This document shows, one piece after another, positions 33,915 to 43,132 of a stretch of 64,000 nucleotides of DNA (its first letter is position 1; each line of letters starts with the position of its first letter). Both the position numbers and the translations under genes were made by a program. Source of the DNA: Salinibacterium sp. SWN248 (GTDB lineage Bacteria; Actinomycetota; Actinomycetes; Actinomycetales; Microbacteriaceae); assembly GCF_015864575.1 (NCBI RefSeq), contig NZ_JADYWW010000001.1:1573719-1637718 (forward strand), in the 5' to 3' direction. The notes under the pieces were generated by a model that saw only the letters and a program-made list of their open reading frames with translations, searched no databases and had not been told where the DNA came from.

Positions 33915-34661
33915 CTATTCCTTTACGGCGAGAGCGGCAGCGCCGAGAATGCCAGCGTTGTTGCGAAGTTTGGCTGGCACGATCGGCGTCTTCAACTTCA
34001 GCAGTGGGAGAAACTTTTCGTGGCTTTTTGACACGCCGCCACCGACCAAGAAGAGGTCGGGGGAGAAGAGCAGTTCGAGGTGGGTGTAGTAGCGCTGGAG
34101 GCGCTTAGCCCACGCGTTCCAGCTGAGGCGGCGCCGTTCCTTCGCGGAGAATGACGCGCCTTTTTCGGCATCCTGGCGCCCAATGGTGAGATGACCCAGC
34201 TCTGAATTCGGTACGAGGGTTCCGTTATAGATCAGCGCACTGCCGATGCCGGTGCCGAGCGTTGTGAGCAAAATCAGACCGGGTACGCCTTTAGCCGCGC
34301 CGTAGCGCACTTCGGCAACGCCAGCGGCATCCGCATCATTGACAAAGTGGATATCGCGGCCGAGGGCCTTCTCGAACAACGCTTCGGCCTCGAGACCGAT
34401 CCACTCTTTGGAGATGTTTGCGGCAGACATCGTCTTGCCGTTGCGCACGATTGCGGGGAAACATACGCCAACCGGCATCGACTCGGGAATCCCGCCGAGT
34501 TTTTCGATGAGCTCAACGACGACCGCCACGATCGCATCAGGCTTGCCCGATTTGGGCGTCGCGATCTTCATCCGTTCGCTCACCAGCTTGCCGGTGTCGG
34601 TGTCGACAATGGCCCCCTTGATTCCGGTGCCACCGATGTCGATTCCTAGAGCCTGAGTCAT
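33915..34661 (-). CDS. ppgK: Polyphosphate glucokinase
   Basis: Phosphorylates glucose using polyphosphate (and often ATP). A 248-residue ROK-superfamily protein with the phosphate motif IDIGGTGIKG at the N-terminus, LGTGIGSALI, and the glucose-binding NSELGHL. This length and pattern fit the actinobacterial enzyme rather than the larger ROK glucokinases or NagC repressors. Second phosphate motif VGGGVSKSHEKF is near the C-terminus. Lies directly downstream of map. Confidence 0.93.
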   Translation of the reverse strand: MTQALGIDIGGTGIKGAIVDTDTGKLVSERMKIATPKSGKPDAIVAVVVELIEKLGGIPESMPVGVCFPAIVRNGKTMSAANISKEWIGLEAEALFEKALGRDIHFVNDADAAGVAEVRYGAAKGVPGLILLTTLGTGIGSALIYNGTLVPNSELGHLTIGRQDAEKGASFSAKERRRLSWNAWAKRLQRYYTHLELLFSPDLFLVGGGVSKSHEKFLPLLKLKTPIVPAKLRNNAGILGAAALAVKE

Positions 34662-34699
34662 GCTGTCCTCTTTCGCGTGGTTAGGGGAGCGTCAGATTA

Positions 34700-35566
34700 T
34701 TACGCGAGAGTCAAAATGTCGGTGCCACGTTCGGTGACAACCATGGTGTGCTCGAATTGTGCGGTCAGGCTCTTGTCGCGAGTGGTGACGGTCCAGTCAT
34801 CGGCCCACAAATCCCAATCGTGGGTTCCGAGAGTCAGCATGGGTTCGATTGTGAAGACCATTCCCACCTCGATGACGTCGTCGAACTGCGGTGCAGAGTC
34901 GTAGTGAGGGATGATGAGGCCGGTGTGAAAAGCGCGGCCAACGCCGTGTCCGGTGAAGTCGCGAACCACGCCGTAGCCAAAGCGCTTTGCGTAGGACTCA
35001 ATCGCCCGGCCGATCACGTTGACCTGACGCCCAGGGGCTACGGCCTTGATGCCCCGGTTAAGCGCTTCTTGCGTGCGTTCAACGAGATTGCGAGCGTCGT
35101 CAGAAACGTTGCCGACGAGGAAGGTCTTATTGAGGTCACCGTGCATGCCGTCTTTGTAGGCGGTGATGTCGATGTTGATGATGTCGCCATCGTTGAGCAC
35201 CGTGTCATCCGGAATGCCGTGACAAATTACTTCATTGATGCTCGTGCAACACGACTTCGGGAAGCCACGGTAGCCCAGCGTTGACGGGTAGGCACCGCGG
35301 GACACCATGTACTCGTGCGCGATCTGATCGAGGTGTGCGGTAGTGACTCCGGGGGCAACCGCCGCACCAACTGCTTCGACGGCGCCGGCGGCAATGGTGC
35401 CTGCGGCACGGATGCGGTCTACTTCTTCAGCCGTGTAAACATCTGAACCGGTGAAGGTGCGCGGCGCCTTCTTGCCCACGTATTCGGGGCGGGTAATAGC
35501 CGAGGGGACGGCAAGTTGGGGTGGGATTACTCCCGGAACGAGGTGACCAGAATTATTCCGAGGCAT
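34700..35566 (-). CDS. map: Methionine aminopeptidase, type I
   Basis: Removes initiator methionine from new proteins. A 288-residue enzyme with an N-terminal extension of about 45 residues bearing the PxxPxxI(x)RPEY motif seen in MapB-like proteins. Metal ligands are in [22 protein letters not shown] (two Asp), [10 protein letters not shown] (His) and FTIEPML and EHTMVVTE (two Glu). Forms a possible minus-strand unit with ppgK and the VIT gene. Confidence 0.96.
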   Translation of the reverse strand: MPRNNSGHLVPGVIPPQLAVPSAITRPEYVGKKAPRTFTGSDVYTAEEVDRIRAAGTIAAGAVEAVGAAVAPGVTTAHLDQIAHEYMVSRGAYPSTLGYRGFPKSCCTSINEVICHGIPDDTVLNDGDIINIDITAYKDGMHGDLNKTFLVGNVSDDARNLVERTQEALNRGIKAVAPGRQVNVIGRAIESYAKRFGYGVVRDFTGHGVGRAFHTGLIIPHYDSAPQFDDVIEVGMVFTIEPMLTLGTHDWDLWADDWTVTTRDKSLTAQFEHTMVVTERGTDILTLA

Positions 35567-35615
35567 TTCAGCAGTCTAACCGCGTAGCCTTGCTCTCGAC
35601 GAAGGGACGAACCGC

Positions 35616-35783
35616 ATGGAGCAATGGTGGTACAACCACAAGACCGGCGAAGTCGAAGAAGGACCGCAGTCGCTAGCCGTAGATCGTGATGGCCCATTCG
35701 ATACTCGGGCTCAAGCCGAACACGCCCCGCAAATCATTGCGGAGCGCGCACGCAAGTGGGCAAGCGAAGATTCTGAAGACTAG
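35616..35783 (+). CDS. 55-residue conserved-type small protein (SPOR-like)
   Basis: Short frame with GAAGGGA about 8 nt before the ATG. The protein starts MEQWWYNHKTGEVEEGPQ and ends with a helical ERARKWASEDSED. This form, aromatic start with charged middle, is common next to map in Microbacteriaceae, often labelled SPOR domain-containing. Divergent from map; too short for automatic ORF cut-offs. Function unknown. Confidence 0.7.
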   Translation: MEQWWYNHKTGEVEEGPQSLAVDRDGPFDTRAQAEHAPQIIAERARKWASEDSED

Positions 35784-35825
35784 ACGCTCGGAGCACTCAC
35801 GGGCCGTTCCCGGCCGAGGAGACTC

Positions 35826-36656
35826 CTAGTAGGAGTGCTCCTCTGTCGGGTACGTACCCGCGGCCACATCGGCGCGGTACTGGTCGACAGCGCCCGCGAG
35901 CGTTGCGCGCAAATCGGCGTACTGCTTAACGAACTTCGGGATGCGTCCCTTGGTGAGGCCCGCCCAGTCAGTCCAGACCAGAAGCTGCCCATCAACGTGA
36001 GGGCCGGCACCGACACCGATTGTCGGAATCGACAGTGCTTCGGTGATCTTGGCTGCGGCATCCGCGGGAACCATCTCGAGCACGACGGCAAACGCGCCAG
36101 CCTCTTGAACGGCGAGAGCGTCGGCGAGCAATTGCTCAAACCCTTCTCCGCGACCCTGAATAACGTGGCCGCCGAGACCGTGCTCGCTCTGGGGAGTGAA
36201 CCCGATGTGAGCCATCAACGGGATGCCGGCATCCACGATGCGTCGGATCTGTTCGGCGCTGCGCACACCGCCTTCAAGCTTCACGGCGTGTGCCCCGGTC
36301 TCTTTCATGAAGCGGAACGCGGTATGAAGCGCCTCCTCGGAACCTGTTTCGTAGGATCCGAAGGGCATATCCGCCACGACAAAAGCGCGCGTAACAGCGC
36401 CGGCGACGGCGCGCGTCAGGGGGATCAGGTCATCGATGCTCACCGGCAGAGTGGTGTCGTAGCCATAGACATTGTTGCCAGCGGAGTCGCCGACCAGCAG
36501 GAAGTCGATGCCGGATTCGTCGAAGATTCCGGCAGTCAGTTGGTCGTAACTGGTGAGCCCAACGATCTTGATTCCGTTCTCTTTCGCCGTCTGAAAATGG
36601 CGAGTGCGAACTCGTTTGAGCTTGGCTTGGGCTTCAGCGGCGGCAGAGTCAGTCAT
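35826..36656 (-). CDS. panB: 3-methyl-2-oxobutanoate hydroxymethyltransferase
   Basis: Makes ketopantoate from 2-ketoisovalerate in pantothenate and CoA synthesis. A 276-residue TIM-barrel protein with LTSYDQLTAGIFDESGIDFL, VGDSAGNNVYGYDTT, AVKLEGG and the Mg-site GVGAGPHVDGQ. The frame is open upstream to 36770, but the ATG at 36656 gives the usual length and start. It is divergent from glnA2, matching the mycobacterial panB-glnA2 neighbourhood. Confidence 0.95.
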   Translation of the reverse strand: MTDSAAAEAQAKLKRVRTRHFQTAKENGIKIVGLTSYDQLTAGIFDESGIDFLLVGDSAGNNVYGYDTTLPVSIDDLIPLTRAVAGAVTRAFVVADMPFGSYETGSEEALHTAFRFMKETGAHAVKLEGGVRSAEQIRRIVDAGIPLMAHIGFTPQSEHGLGGHVIQGRGEGFEQLLADALAVQEAGAFAVVLEMVPADAAAKITEALSIPTIGVGAGPHVDGQLLVWTDWAGLTKGRIPKFVKQYADLRATLAGAVDQYRADVAAGTYPTEEHSY

Positions 36657-36801
36657 AGCCGCCAGTCTAACGACACCGGCGCAGAGTTCAATTGGGCTAC
36701 CACGGCGGCGAGTGCGCTGCAGAGATGGCCTAGAGCAAGTACCCTTAGAGCGGCAGAATCGATGTCGCAATCTCGCGGCAAAGCACGGATCGAGGGACTA
36801 T

Positions 36802-38145
36802 ATGTCAATGGACAAGCAGCGCGATTTCGTTCTTCGCACAATTGAAGAACGTGGCATCAAATTCGTTCGACTCTGGTTCACAGATGTTGTGGGAACGCTC
36901 AAGAGCGTTGCTGTTGCGCCCGCCGAGATCGAGGGTGCATTCGCTGAGGGTCTTGGCTTCGACGGTTCTGCCATTGAAGGGTTCACGCGCGCCTATGAAG
37001 CAGACATGCTCGCGCATCCCGATCCCACCACTTTTCAGATCTTGCCGTGGCGTGGAGAGATCGACCCCACCGCACGCATGTTCTGCGACATCACGACGCC
37101 TGATGGCCAGCCCGCAGCATCCGACCCTCGTAACGTGCTCAAGCGCACGCTCGAGAAGGCAGCTGAACGTGGCTTCACGTTCTACACGCATCCCGAAATC
37201 GAGTTCTACCTTCTCAAGTCGAGCAAGCTTAAGAATGGCAGCCCGCAGCCGGTAGATTCCGCTGGTTTCTTTGACAACGTTCCCGGCGGCACGGCACACG
37301 ACTTCCGTCGCCGTTCGGTGCGGATGCTCGAAGACCTCGGCATCTCGGTAGAGTTCAGCCACCACGAGTCCGGCCCCGGCCAAAACGAGATCGACCTTCG
37401 TTACGCCGACGCACTCACCACTGCAGACAACATCATGACGTTCCGCACTGTCATCAAAGAAGTTGCCATTGAGCAGGGCGTGTACGCCACGTTCATGCCG
37501 AAGCCGATGTCTGGCCAGCCAGGCTCGGGAATGCACACCCACATGTCGCTCTTCGAGGGCGACCAGAATGCGTTCTACGACGCCAGCGGGCACTACCAGC
37601 TGTCGAAGGTTGGCCGCCAGTTCATGGCCGGCATTCTCAAGCACGCTCCGGAGATCACGGCTGTCACTAACCAGTTCGTCAACTCCTACAAGCGCTTGTG
37701 GGGCGGAGACGAAGCTCCGAGCTTCGTCACGTGGGGGCACAACAATCGTTCGGCTCTCGTACGAGTTCCGCTGTACAAGCCCGGCAAGGGCCAGAGCGCG
37801 CGCATCGAATACCGTGCTCTCGACTCGGCAGCAAACCCCTACTTGGCTTACTCGCTGTTGCTCGCCGCTGGGCTTAAGGGCATCGAAGAGGGCTACGAGC
37901 TTCCGCTCGAAGCCGAGGATGCCGTTGGCGACCTGTCCGAGCACGAACGCCGTGCCTTGGGTTACGAACAGCTTCCGTCGAACCTGAACCATGCGCTGAG
38001 CATTATGGAAAACTCCGAGCTCGTCGCAGAGACGCTCGGGGAGCAGGTGTTCAACTTCGTGCTGCTCAACAAGCGTCGCGAATGGAAGGCGTACCGCGCT
38101 CAGGTCACTCCCTACGAATTGGAGAGCAGCCTAGAGATCCTCTAG
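36802..38145 (+). CDS. glnA2: Glutamine synthetase, GlnA2 type
   Basis: A 447-residue glutamine synthetase of the shorter GSI type, forming glutamine from glutamate, ammonia and ATP. Active-site signature GFDGSAIEGF (residues about 52-61), EIEFYLLK, SHHESGPGQNEIDL, KPMSGQPGSGMHTH and NRSALVR. It lacks the adenylylation loop of GlnA1 (no NLYxLPPE; here GYELPLE). A ribosome site GAGGGA precedes ATG at 36802; a further ATG lies two codons on, and a long upstream extension of the frame is not supported. Immediately upstream of glnE. Confidence 0.95.
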   Translation: MSMDKQRDFVLRTIEERGIKFVRLWFTDVVGTLKSVAVAPAEIEGAFAEGLGFDGSAIEGFTRAYEADMLAHPDPTTFQILPWRGEIDPTARMFCDITTPDGQPAASDPRNVLKRTLEKAAERGFTFYTHPEIEFYLLKSSKLKNGSPQPVDSAGFFDNVPGGTAHDFRRRSVRMLEDLGISVEFSHHESGPGQNEIDLRYADALTTADNIMTFRTVIKEVAIEQGVYATFMPKPMSGQPGSGMHTHMSLFEGDQNAFYDASGHYQLSKVGRQFMAGILKHAPEITAVTNQFVNSYKRLWGGDEAPSFVTWGHNNRSALVRVPLYKPGKGQSARIEYRALDSAANPYLAYSLLLAAGLKGIEEGYELPLEAEDAVGDLSEHERRALGYEQLPSNLNHALSIMENSELVAETLGEQVFNFVLLNKRREWKAYRAQVTPYELESSLEIL

Positions 38146-38158
38146 ACCCTCCGTCACC

Positions 38159-41092
38159 ATGTCGTCGCCGCCATACACTCTGACCGAACTCGCCAAGCTG
38201 GGTTTCTTGGAACTCAGCGAGGCCCGAGAGCGTCTTGTGGCGCTCGACCGTCCCGAAGTGCCCGCAGCGTTATTCGCGCGCGCAGCAGACCCCGATCAGG
38301 CTCTTCGGCTGCTCGTGGAACTCTCCGAGGGCTCACCGCAGCAACTCACGCCAGTGCTGGCCAACGACGAGGCCGCAGTGCGACTGGTTCGAGTCCTTGG
38401 CGCGTCTTCGGGGCTTGGCGACTTCTTTGTGCGGCATCCGCAAGAACTCGACGCGATGTGTTCGCCCATTGCGCAGCCCTACTCGCCCGAGGAATACGTT
38501 GAGCTTCTCACCGAAGTCACCAACGACCTCGAGGGCGAAGACGCGTGGGTTGCCTTGCGGGTGCGCTATCGGCGAGAGCTCGCGAAGCTGACCGCCTGGG
38601 ATCTCGCGCAGGAAGACCCTCTTGCTGCTGTTGACCGTGTGGCAATGGCGTTGGCTGACCTAGCCGGTGCCGCGCTGGAAGCCTCACTGTCTGTGGCACG
38701 CCGATCGGTGAACTTTCCAGAAGCTGACATCGCCGCTACCCGGATTGCCATCATTGGTATGGGCAAGGCCGGCGCCCGTGAACTGAACTACGTGTCGGAT
38801 GTCGACGTCATTTTCGTCACTGAACCCGACGGTATTAGCGCCGACCGTGCGGTCACGATCGCTACCCCTTTGGCGGTGCAGACGATCCGCGGCATCCAAG
38901 ACCTCACGGTGGAACCCGCACTGTGGGAGGTCGACACCAACCTTCGCCCCGAGGGCAAAGACGGTGCCCTTGTGCGCACGCTTGAATCGCATCTTGCCTA
39001 TTACGATCGCTGGGCAGAGAGCTGGGAGTTCCAAGCACTTCTGAAGGCTCGCCCTCTTGCGGGCGACTGGGAACTCGGTGGTCGCTACATTGAGGGCGTT
39101 TCCCCGCTCGTGTGGTCCAGTGCGTCTCGTGAGAACTTCGTGGCCTCAGTGCAGAGGATGCGCGAGCGTGTCACCGAGAACATCCCACCGCAGGAACGCG
39201 ATGTGCAACTCAAGCTCGGCCCGGGTGGACTTCGCGATATTGAGTTCACGGTTCAGCTGCTGCAGCTCGTTCACGGACAAAGTGACGAAGGGGTGCGTCA
39301 AACGTCCAGCCTGCGCGCTCTCATTGCTCTCGCCGAACACGGTTATATCGGCCGCACTGAAGCTGGCGAGTTCGCTCGGGACTACCGCTTTCTCCGGCTG
39401 CTGGAACACCGCATCCAGCTGTCGAGACTTCGCCGCACCCACCTCATGCCGCGAGATCAAGATGACCTGCGCGTACTCGCTCGTGCGACGGGCATTGCGA
39501 CAAGCGCGAAAGATCTCACGGAGCAGTGGCAGCGCACCAAGATTGCCGTGCGCAGACTTCATGAGCGCCTGTTTTATCGCCCGTTGCTCTCGGCCGTGGC
39601 CGCTTTGCCCGAAGAAGGCCTCGCGCTCTCGAGCGAGCAGGCCGTCGCTCGACTGGCCGCTATCGGCTTCCTCGACCCCAAAGGCGCACTAGCGCACATT
39701 GCGGCGCTCACCGGCGGCGTCTCCCGGCGGGCCACTATCCAGAAGGCTCTGCTGCCCGTGATGTTGCAGTGGTTCTCAGATGGAGCCGATCCTGACTACG
39801 GCCTCCTCGCGTTCCGCCGGCTCAGCGAAGCACTCGGTGAGGCGTACTGGTTCCTGCGCATGCTTCGCGATTCTTCTGGGGCTGCAGAGCGGCTTACTCA
39901 TGTGCTCTCGGCATCCAAATACGTGGGTGGGCTCTTCGAGCGCATCCCCGAAGCTGCAGCGTGGCTGGAGCACGACAAAGAACTCAAGCCGCGCTCTCTT
40001 GCGGTGTTGCAAGACGAAGCTCGGGCCATTGTCGCCAGACACAAAGGGCACGAGGATGCCGCGGCCAAGGCGTTGCGCACAGCCCGTCGCCGCGAGATCT
40101 TACGCTTGGCCATCGGCTCGATCGTCGGAATGACCACGATTCAAGAGCTGGGCCGCGGGCTCAGCGACGTTACAACGATGATGCTCGAAGGAGCGTTGGC
40201 GATTCTCCGGCCAGAACCTGACGGAATCGAGTTCGGGATTATCGCCATGGGGCGTTTTGGGGGAGCCGAAGCAGGTTTCGGTTCCGATACCGATGTCATG
40301 TATGTCTACCGGGCGACGGACGGTACTAACGAAGAGGCTGCCAAACGAGCCGACAAGCTCGCCAAGGGGCTCACTCGCATCACTGAGGACGTCAAGCTTC
40401 CGCTCGATCTCGACCTCGACCTTCGACCCGAAGGCAAGAATGGGGCCATCGTGCGCTCCCTCGAATCGTATGCGGCCTATTACGCCCGCTGGTCGCTCAC
40501 CTGGGAAGCTCAGGCGCTCTTGCGCGCCCGTGGCGTTGCCGGCGACGCCGCGCTGCTCACTGATTTCGAAGCACTCGCGAACCGCGTTCGCTACCCCTCC
40601 CTGATTTCGCCGCAGGACGTGCGTGAAGTCAAAAGAATTAAGGCTCGCGTGGAGTCTGAACGTCTTCCGCAGGCCGCGGATCCGTCCCGCCACCTCAAAC
40701 TAGGCCGCGGTTCGCTCAGCGACGTCGAATGGTTCGTGCAGCTCTTGCAGCTTCAGCACGGAGCTACGGTCGAAGGTTTGCGCACAACCTCAACACTCGA
40801 TGCCTTGAATGCGGCTGTCGCCGAGAAGCTCGTGACAGCCTCCGACGCGGCTCGCCTGCGTGAAGCGTGGGTTCTCGCCTCCCGCGCACGTTCGGCTATC
40901 ACCCTGTGGACCTCAAAGACCTCGGATGTCTTACCCACGGATCGACTTCAACTCGAGGGTGTTGCCCGCATGCTCGAATATCCACCGGGCTCAGCGAGCA
41001 AGCTCGAAGAGGACTATTTGCGCGCCACGCGTCGCGCTCGACGCGTCTTTGAGCGCCGTTTTTATGGCGTCGCTAATGTGCCGAGGTCGTAA
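38159..41092 (+). CDS. glnE: Glutamine synthetase adenylyltransferase/adenylyl-removing enzyme
   Basis: A 977-residue two-headed regulator of glutamine synthetase. Both nucleotidyltransferase domains are complete: the N-terminal deadenylylating head with SDVDVIF (Ser213-Asp214, Asp216) and the C-terminal adenylylating head with SDTDVMYV (Ser709-Asp710, Asp712), each followed by an LRPEGK-type loop and an LKxGxGxLxDxE motif. Its target would be GlnA1 (8 kb away), which carries the modifiable tyrosine. Starts 13 nt after glnA2 and so is probably co-transcribed. Confidence 0.97.
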   Translation: MSSPPYTLTELAKLGFLELSEARERLVALDRPEVPAALFARAADPDQALRLLVELSEGSPQQLTPVLANDEAAVRLVRVLGASSGLGDFFVRHPQELDAMCSPIAQPYSPEEYVELLTEVTNDLEGEDAWVALRVRYRRELAKLTAWDLAQEDPLAAVDRVAMALADLAGAALEASLSVARRSVNFPEADIAATRIAIIGMGKAGARELNYVSDVDVIFVTEPDGISADRAVTIATPLAVQTIRGIQDLTVEPALWEVDTNLRPEGKDGALVRTLESHLAYYDRWAESWEFQALLKARPLAGDWELGGRYIEGVSPLVWSSASRENFVASVQRMRERVTENIPPQERDVQLKLGPGGLRDIEFTVQLLQLVHGQSDEGVRQTSSLRALIALAEHGYIGRTEAGEFARDYRFLRLLEHRIQLSRLRRTHLMPRDQDDLRVLARATGIATSAKDLTEQWQRTKIAVRRLHERLFYRPLLSAVAALPEEGLALSSEQAVARLAAIGFLDPKGALAHIAALTGGVSRRATIQKALLPVMLQWFSDGADPDYGLLAFRRLSEALGEAYWFLRMLRDSSGAAERLTHVLSASKYVGGLFERIPEAAAWLEHDKELKPRSLAVLQDEARAIVARHKGHEDAAAKALRTARRREILRLAIGSIVGMTTIQELGRGLSDVTTMMLEGALAILRPEPDGIEFGIIAMGRFGGAEAGFGSDTDVMYVYRATDGTNEEAAKRADKLAKGLTRITEDVKLPLDLDLDLRPEGKNGAIVRSLESYAAYYARWSLTWEAQALLRARGVAGDAALLTDFEALANRVRYPSLISPQDVREVKRIKARVESERLPQAADPSRHLKLGRGSLSDVEWFVQLLQLQHGATVEGLRTTSTLDALNAAVAEKLVTASDAARLREAWVLASRARSAITLWTSKTSDVLPTDRLQLEGVARMLEYPPGSASKLEEDYLRATRRARRVFERRFYGVANVPRS

Positions 41093-41623
41093 GACTCGAG
41101 GCAAAGTCTGGCTGCTTCTGCCATCGGTTCGGGTTGCCCTGAAACCGCTCCGAATGTTACGGGCATGTTAAACTTGTAACCACTTATGGTGCCAACGAGC
41201 GTCCCCCGGGGGCCTGAAAATCGTGTACCCCATTGTGGGGCAGCAGGTGGGTGCATCCTCGGCAGCCCCTGCTCCGTGCGCCAGGGGCAGACTACTGGTT
41301 CTACCCATAAATGGGGCGTCGAGCTGTGGCCAATAGGGTTCCTGACGTGCACTTTTCCGCCTTCACCCGAGTTCGCTTTCGGCTCCGATTGCGCCGGGAT
41401 TCGAGCGATTCGTTCCCTCCTGGTGGGGTACAAAATTGTGCACAAAATGCGACAGCCTAAGTGCCGACACTCTTGTCGAACTCCTGACCCGGGGGAGACC
41501 ACCTGGAGGCGTAATGCGACGAAATACCCGTATTGCGGTGGGCAAATCCATCGGGCAATAATCAAGCAACTCACCGCTGAGAAGCATCCTCAGCGTCGCG
41601 GATGATCACCTTTCCCATTCACA
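41093..41623 (+). promoter_or_regulatory. 531-nt structured leader upstream of the polysaccharide operon
   Basis: No protein family is seen in this gap. It holds a perfect 9-bp long-range inverted repeat, TGTACCCCA (41224-41232) with TGGGGTACA (41424-41432). Inside are two alternative stems sharing bases: AGCAGG/CCTGCT (41242-41247 with 41268-41273) versus GCCCCTG/CAGGGGC (41265-41271 with 41282-41288). Then comes a 15-codon leader frame (41514-41561) with GGAGG 4 nt upstream, and a hairpin CGCTGAG/CTCAGCG (41575-41595). Upstream, GTTAC-n6-GTTAA at 41156-41171 partly resembles a GlnR box. The layout suggests a cis-regulatory RNA. It matches no riboswitch class I can name. Confidence 0.55.
41514..41561 (+). 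CDS. Putative 15-residue leader peptide
   Basis: ATG with a strong ribosome site (GGAGG, 4-nt spacing) opens 15 codons (MRRNTRIAVGKSIGQ) ending TAA at 41559-41561, shortly before a 7-bp hairpin and 62 nt before the synthase start. Basic composition; no obvious run of one amino acid. May be a regulatory upstream frame for attenuation or coupling. Confidence 0.35.
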   Translation: MRRNTRIAVGKSIGQ

Positions 41624-43132
41624 ATGTCGGGGGCATCCGTGTTCATATTTATTCTGCAACTTCGCCACATGATCGAGGGTCACCCTGAGATCTACATGTT
41701 CGCAATCTATTCGTCGCTCATCTGGGCGCTGTGGTTGCTCAAAGTCGTGTTGTCGTCGCGCTACCGTCCGTATACGGGCACGTTCACCGGAACGACGAGC
41801 GTAGTAGTGCCCGTGCTCGATGAGCCGGAGGATCTCTTTCGGGATGTGCTCGCCCGCATGGTCGAGCAACAACCGTCTGAGATCATCGTCGTCATCAACG
41901 GTGCGCCGAACCCCACGTTGGAACGCATCAGTGAAGAGTTCGCTCCGCTGGTGCGCTGGGTGCACACGCCGATTCCCGGTAAGCGCAATGCCGTGATGAT
42001 CGGTACGGAGCTGTCGACAGGCGACATCACCGTTCTCGTCGACTCCGACACCGTCTGGACCGACAACACCCTTTCGGAGCTGGTGCGGCCGTTCGCTGAT
42101 GCGAAGGTCGGCGGCGTCACAACACGTCAGCGCATCCTTGAACCGGAGCGAAGCTGGATCACTCGCTGGGCTGACTGGCTGGAGAACTCGCGAGCTCTCT
42201 ACTCGATGCCCGCTCAGAGCGTGCTCGGACAGGTCGGTTGCTTACCTGGGCGCACCATTGCGTTCCGTCGCTCGATCATGACGCGCGTCATGGACCGCTT
42301 CATGAACGAACGTTTCATGGGCGTATTTCTTGAAGTAAGCGACGATCGCACTCTCACCAACCTTGCTCTTCAAGAGGGTCACCGCACGGTGTACCAGCAC
42401 ACCTCGCTCGTCTATACCGATGCGCCGCTTGAGGTCAAGAAGCTCTACAAGCAGCAACTGCGCTGGGCTCGTGGCAGCCAATACAACACGCTTCGCATGC
42501 TGCCGTGGATGCTGGGGCACGCACCAGTACTGGCCGTCTTCTTCCTGATGGACATCATCCTGCCGTTCCTTTTGGCTGGAGTGATCGCTGGTTGGATCTA
42601 TCGCGCCATCAGCGGACAGGGATACAACTTCTACGAAGGGTTCCTCTCGGAGTATGGCGTTCAAAGCGGAGTGCTTCTCGTGCTCGCGCTCATGGTGGTG
42701 TCTTCGGTACTGAGCATGGCGATCCGACAGATTCGGCACCTTTCAGAGAAACCGATGGACTTCTTCCGCTTGCCGGCGTTCATCATCGTGTCCACTGCCT
42801 TCCTGATGCCCATCCGCCTTATTGGATTCTTCAGGATGGGGCATGCCAGTGGCTGGGGCACCCGTGCCGGGGCCTATGCCGGAGGCAACTCCAACGACCT
42901 CTTGGTCGGACAGCTCGACCACGACAGTGCGACGATCGCCGACCTGGACTTCGAACCAAGCACTGCTACTGGTGCTGTTGCCGTGCTGGAAGCGCCTCCG
43001 AGGCGGTCAACACGAGCAGCTGCTCCGGCGGCGCCACAGCGACGCCGGCTCAACCCCAAGGCCGCATGGCCTTACGTGATCGGTTTTTCAATCTTTGCAG
43101 TAGAGGCGGTTTCCATTGTTTTCTTCTCGTAG
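41624..43132 (+). CDS. Processive membrane glycosyltransferase, GT2 (hyaluronan/cellulose-synthase-like)
   Basis: A 502-residue membrane synthase that builds and extrudes a polysaccharide. One N-terminal membrane segment (about 20-40), a GT-A domain with VVVPVLDEPEDL, DSD at 140-142 (metal/UDP), SDDR at 239-242 (catalytic base) and QQLRW at 277-281, then about four more segments and an extra C-terminal segment after a basic linker. These are the hallmarks of HasA/BcsA-type enzymes. The start is unsure: ATG at 41624 lacks a ribosome site, while GTG at 41639 has GGGGG 5 nt upstream. First gene of a GT2, GH26, UGD operon. Confidence 0.87.
   Translation: MSGASVFIFILQLRHMIEGHPEIYMFAIYSSLIWALWLLKVVLSSRYRPYTGTFTGTTSVVVPVLDEPEDLFRDVLARMVEQQPSEIIVVINGAPNPTLERISEEFAPLVRWVHTPIPGKRNAVMIGTELSTGDITVLVDSDTVWTDNTLSELVRPFADAKVGGVTTRQRILEPERSWITRWADWLENSRALYSMPAQSVLGQVGCLPGRTIAFRRSIMTRVMDRFMNERFMGVFLEVSDDRTLTNLALQEGHRTVYQHTSLVYTDAPLEVKKLYKQQLRWARGSQYNTLRMLPWMLGHAPVLAVFFLMDIILPFLLAGVIAGWIYRAISGQGYNFYEGFLSEYGVQSGVLLVLALMVVSSVLSMAIRQIRHLSEKPMDFFRLPAFIIVSTAFLMPIRLIGFFRMGHASGWGTRAGAYAGGNSNDLLVGQLDHDSATIADLDFEPSTATGAVAVLEAPPRRSTRAAAPAAPQRRRLNPKAAWPYVIGFSIFAVEAVSIVFFS

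Noticed and set aside
41093-41623. c-di-GMP, c-di-AMP or cobalamin riboswitch
   Set aside because: None of their conserved core sequences could be found by eye; reported instead as an unclassified leader.
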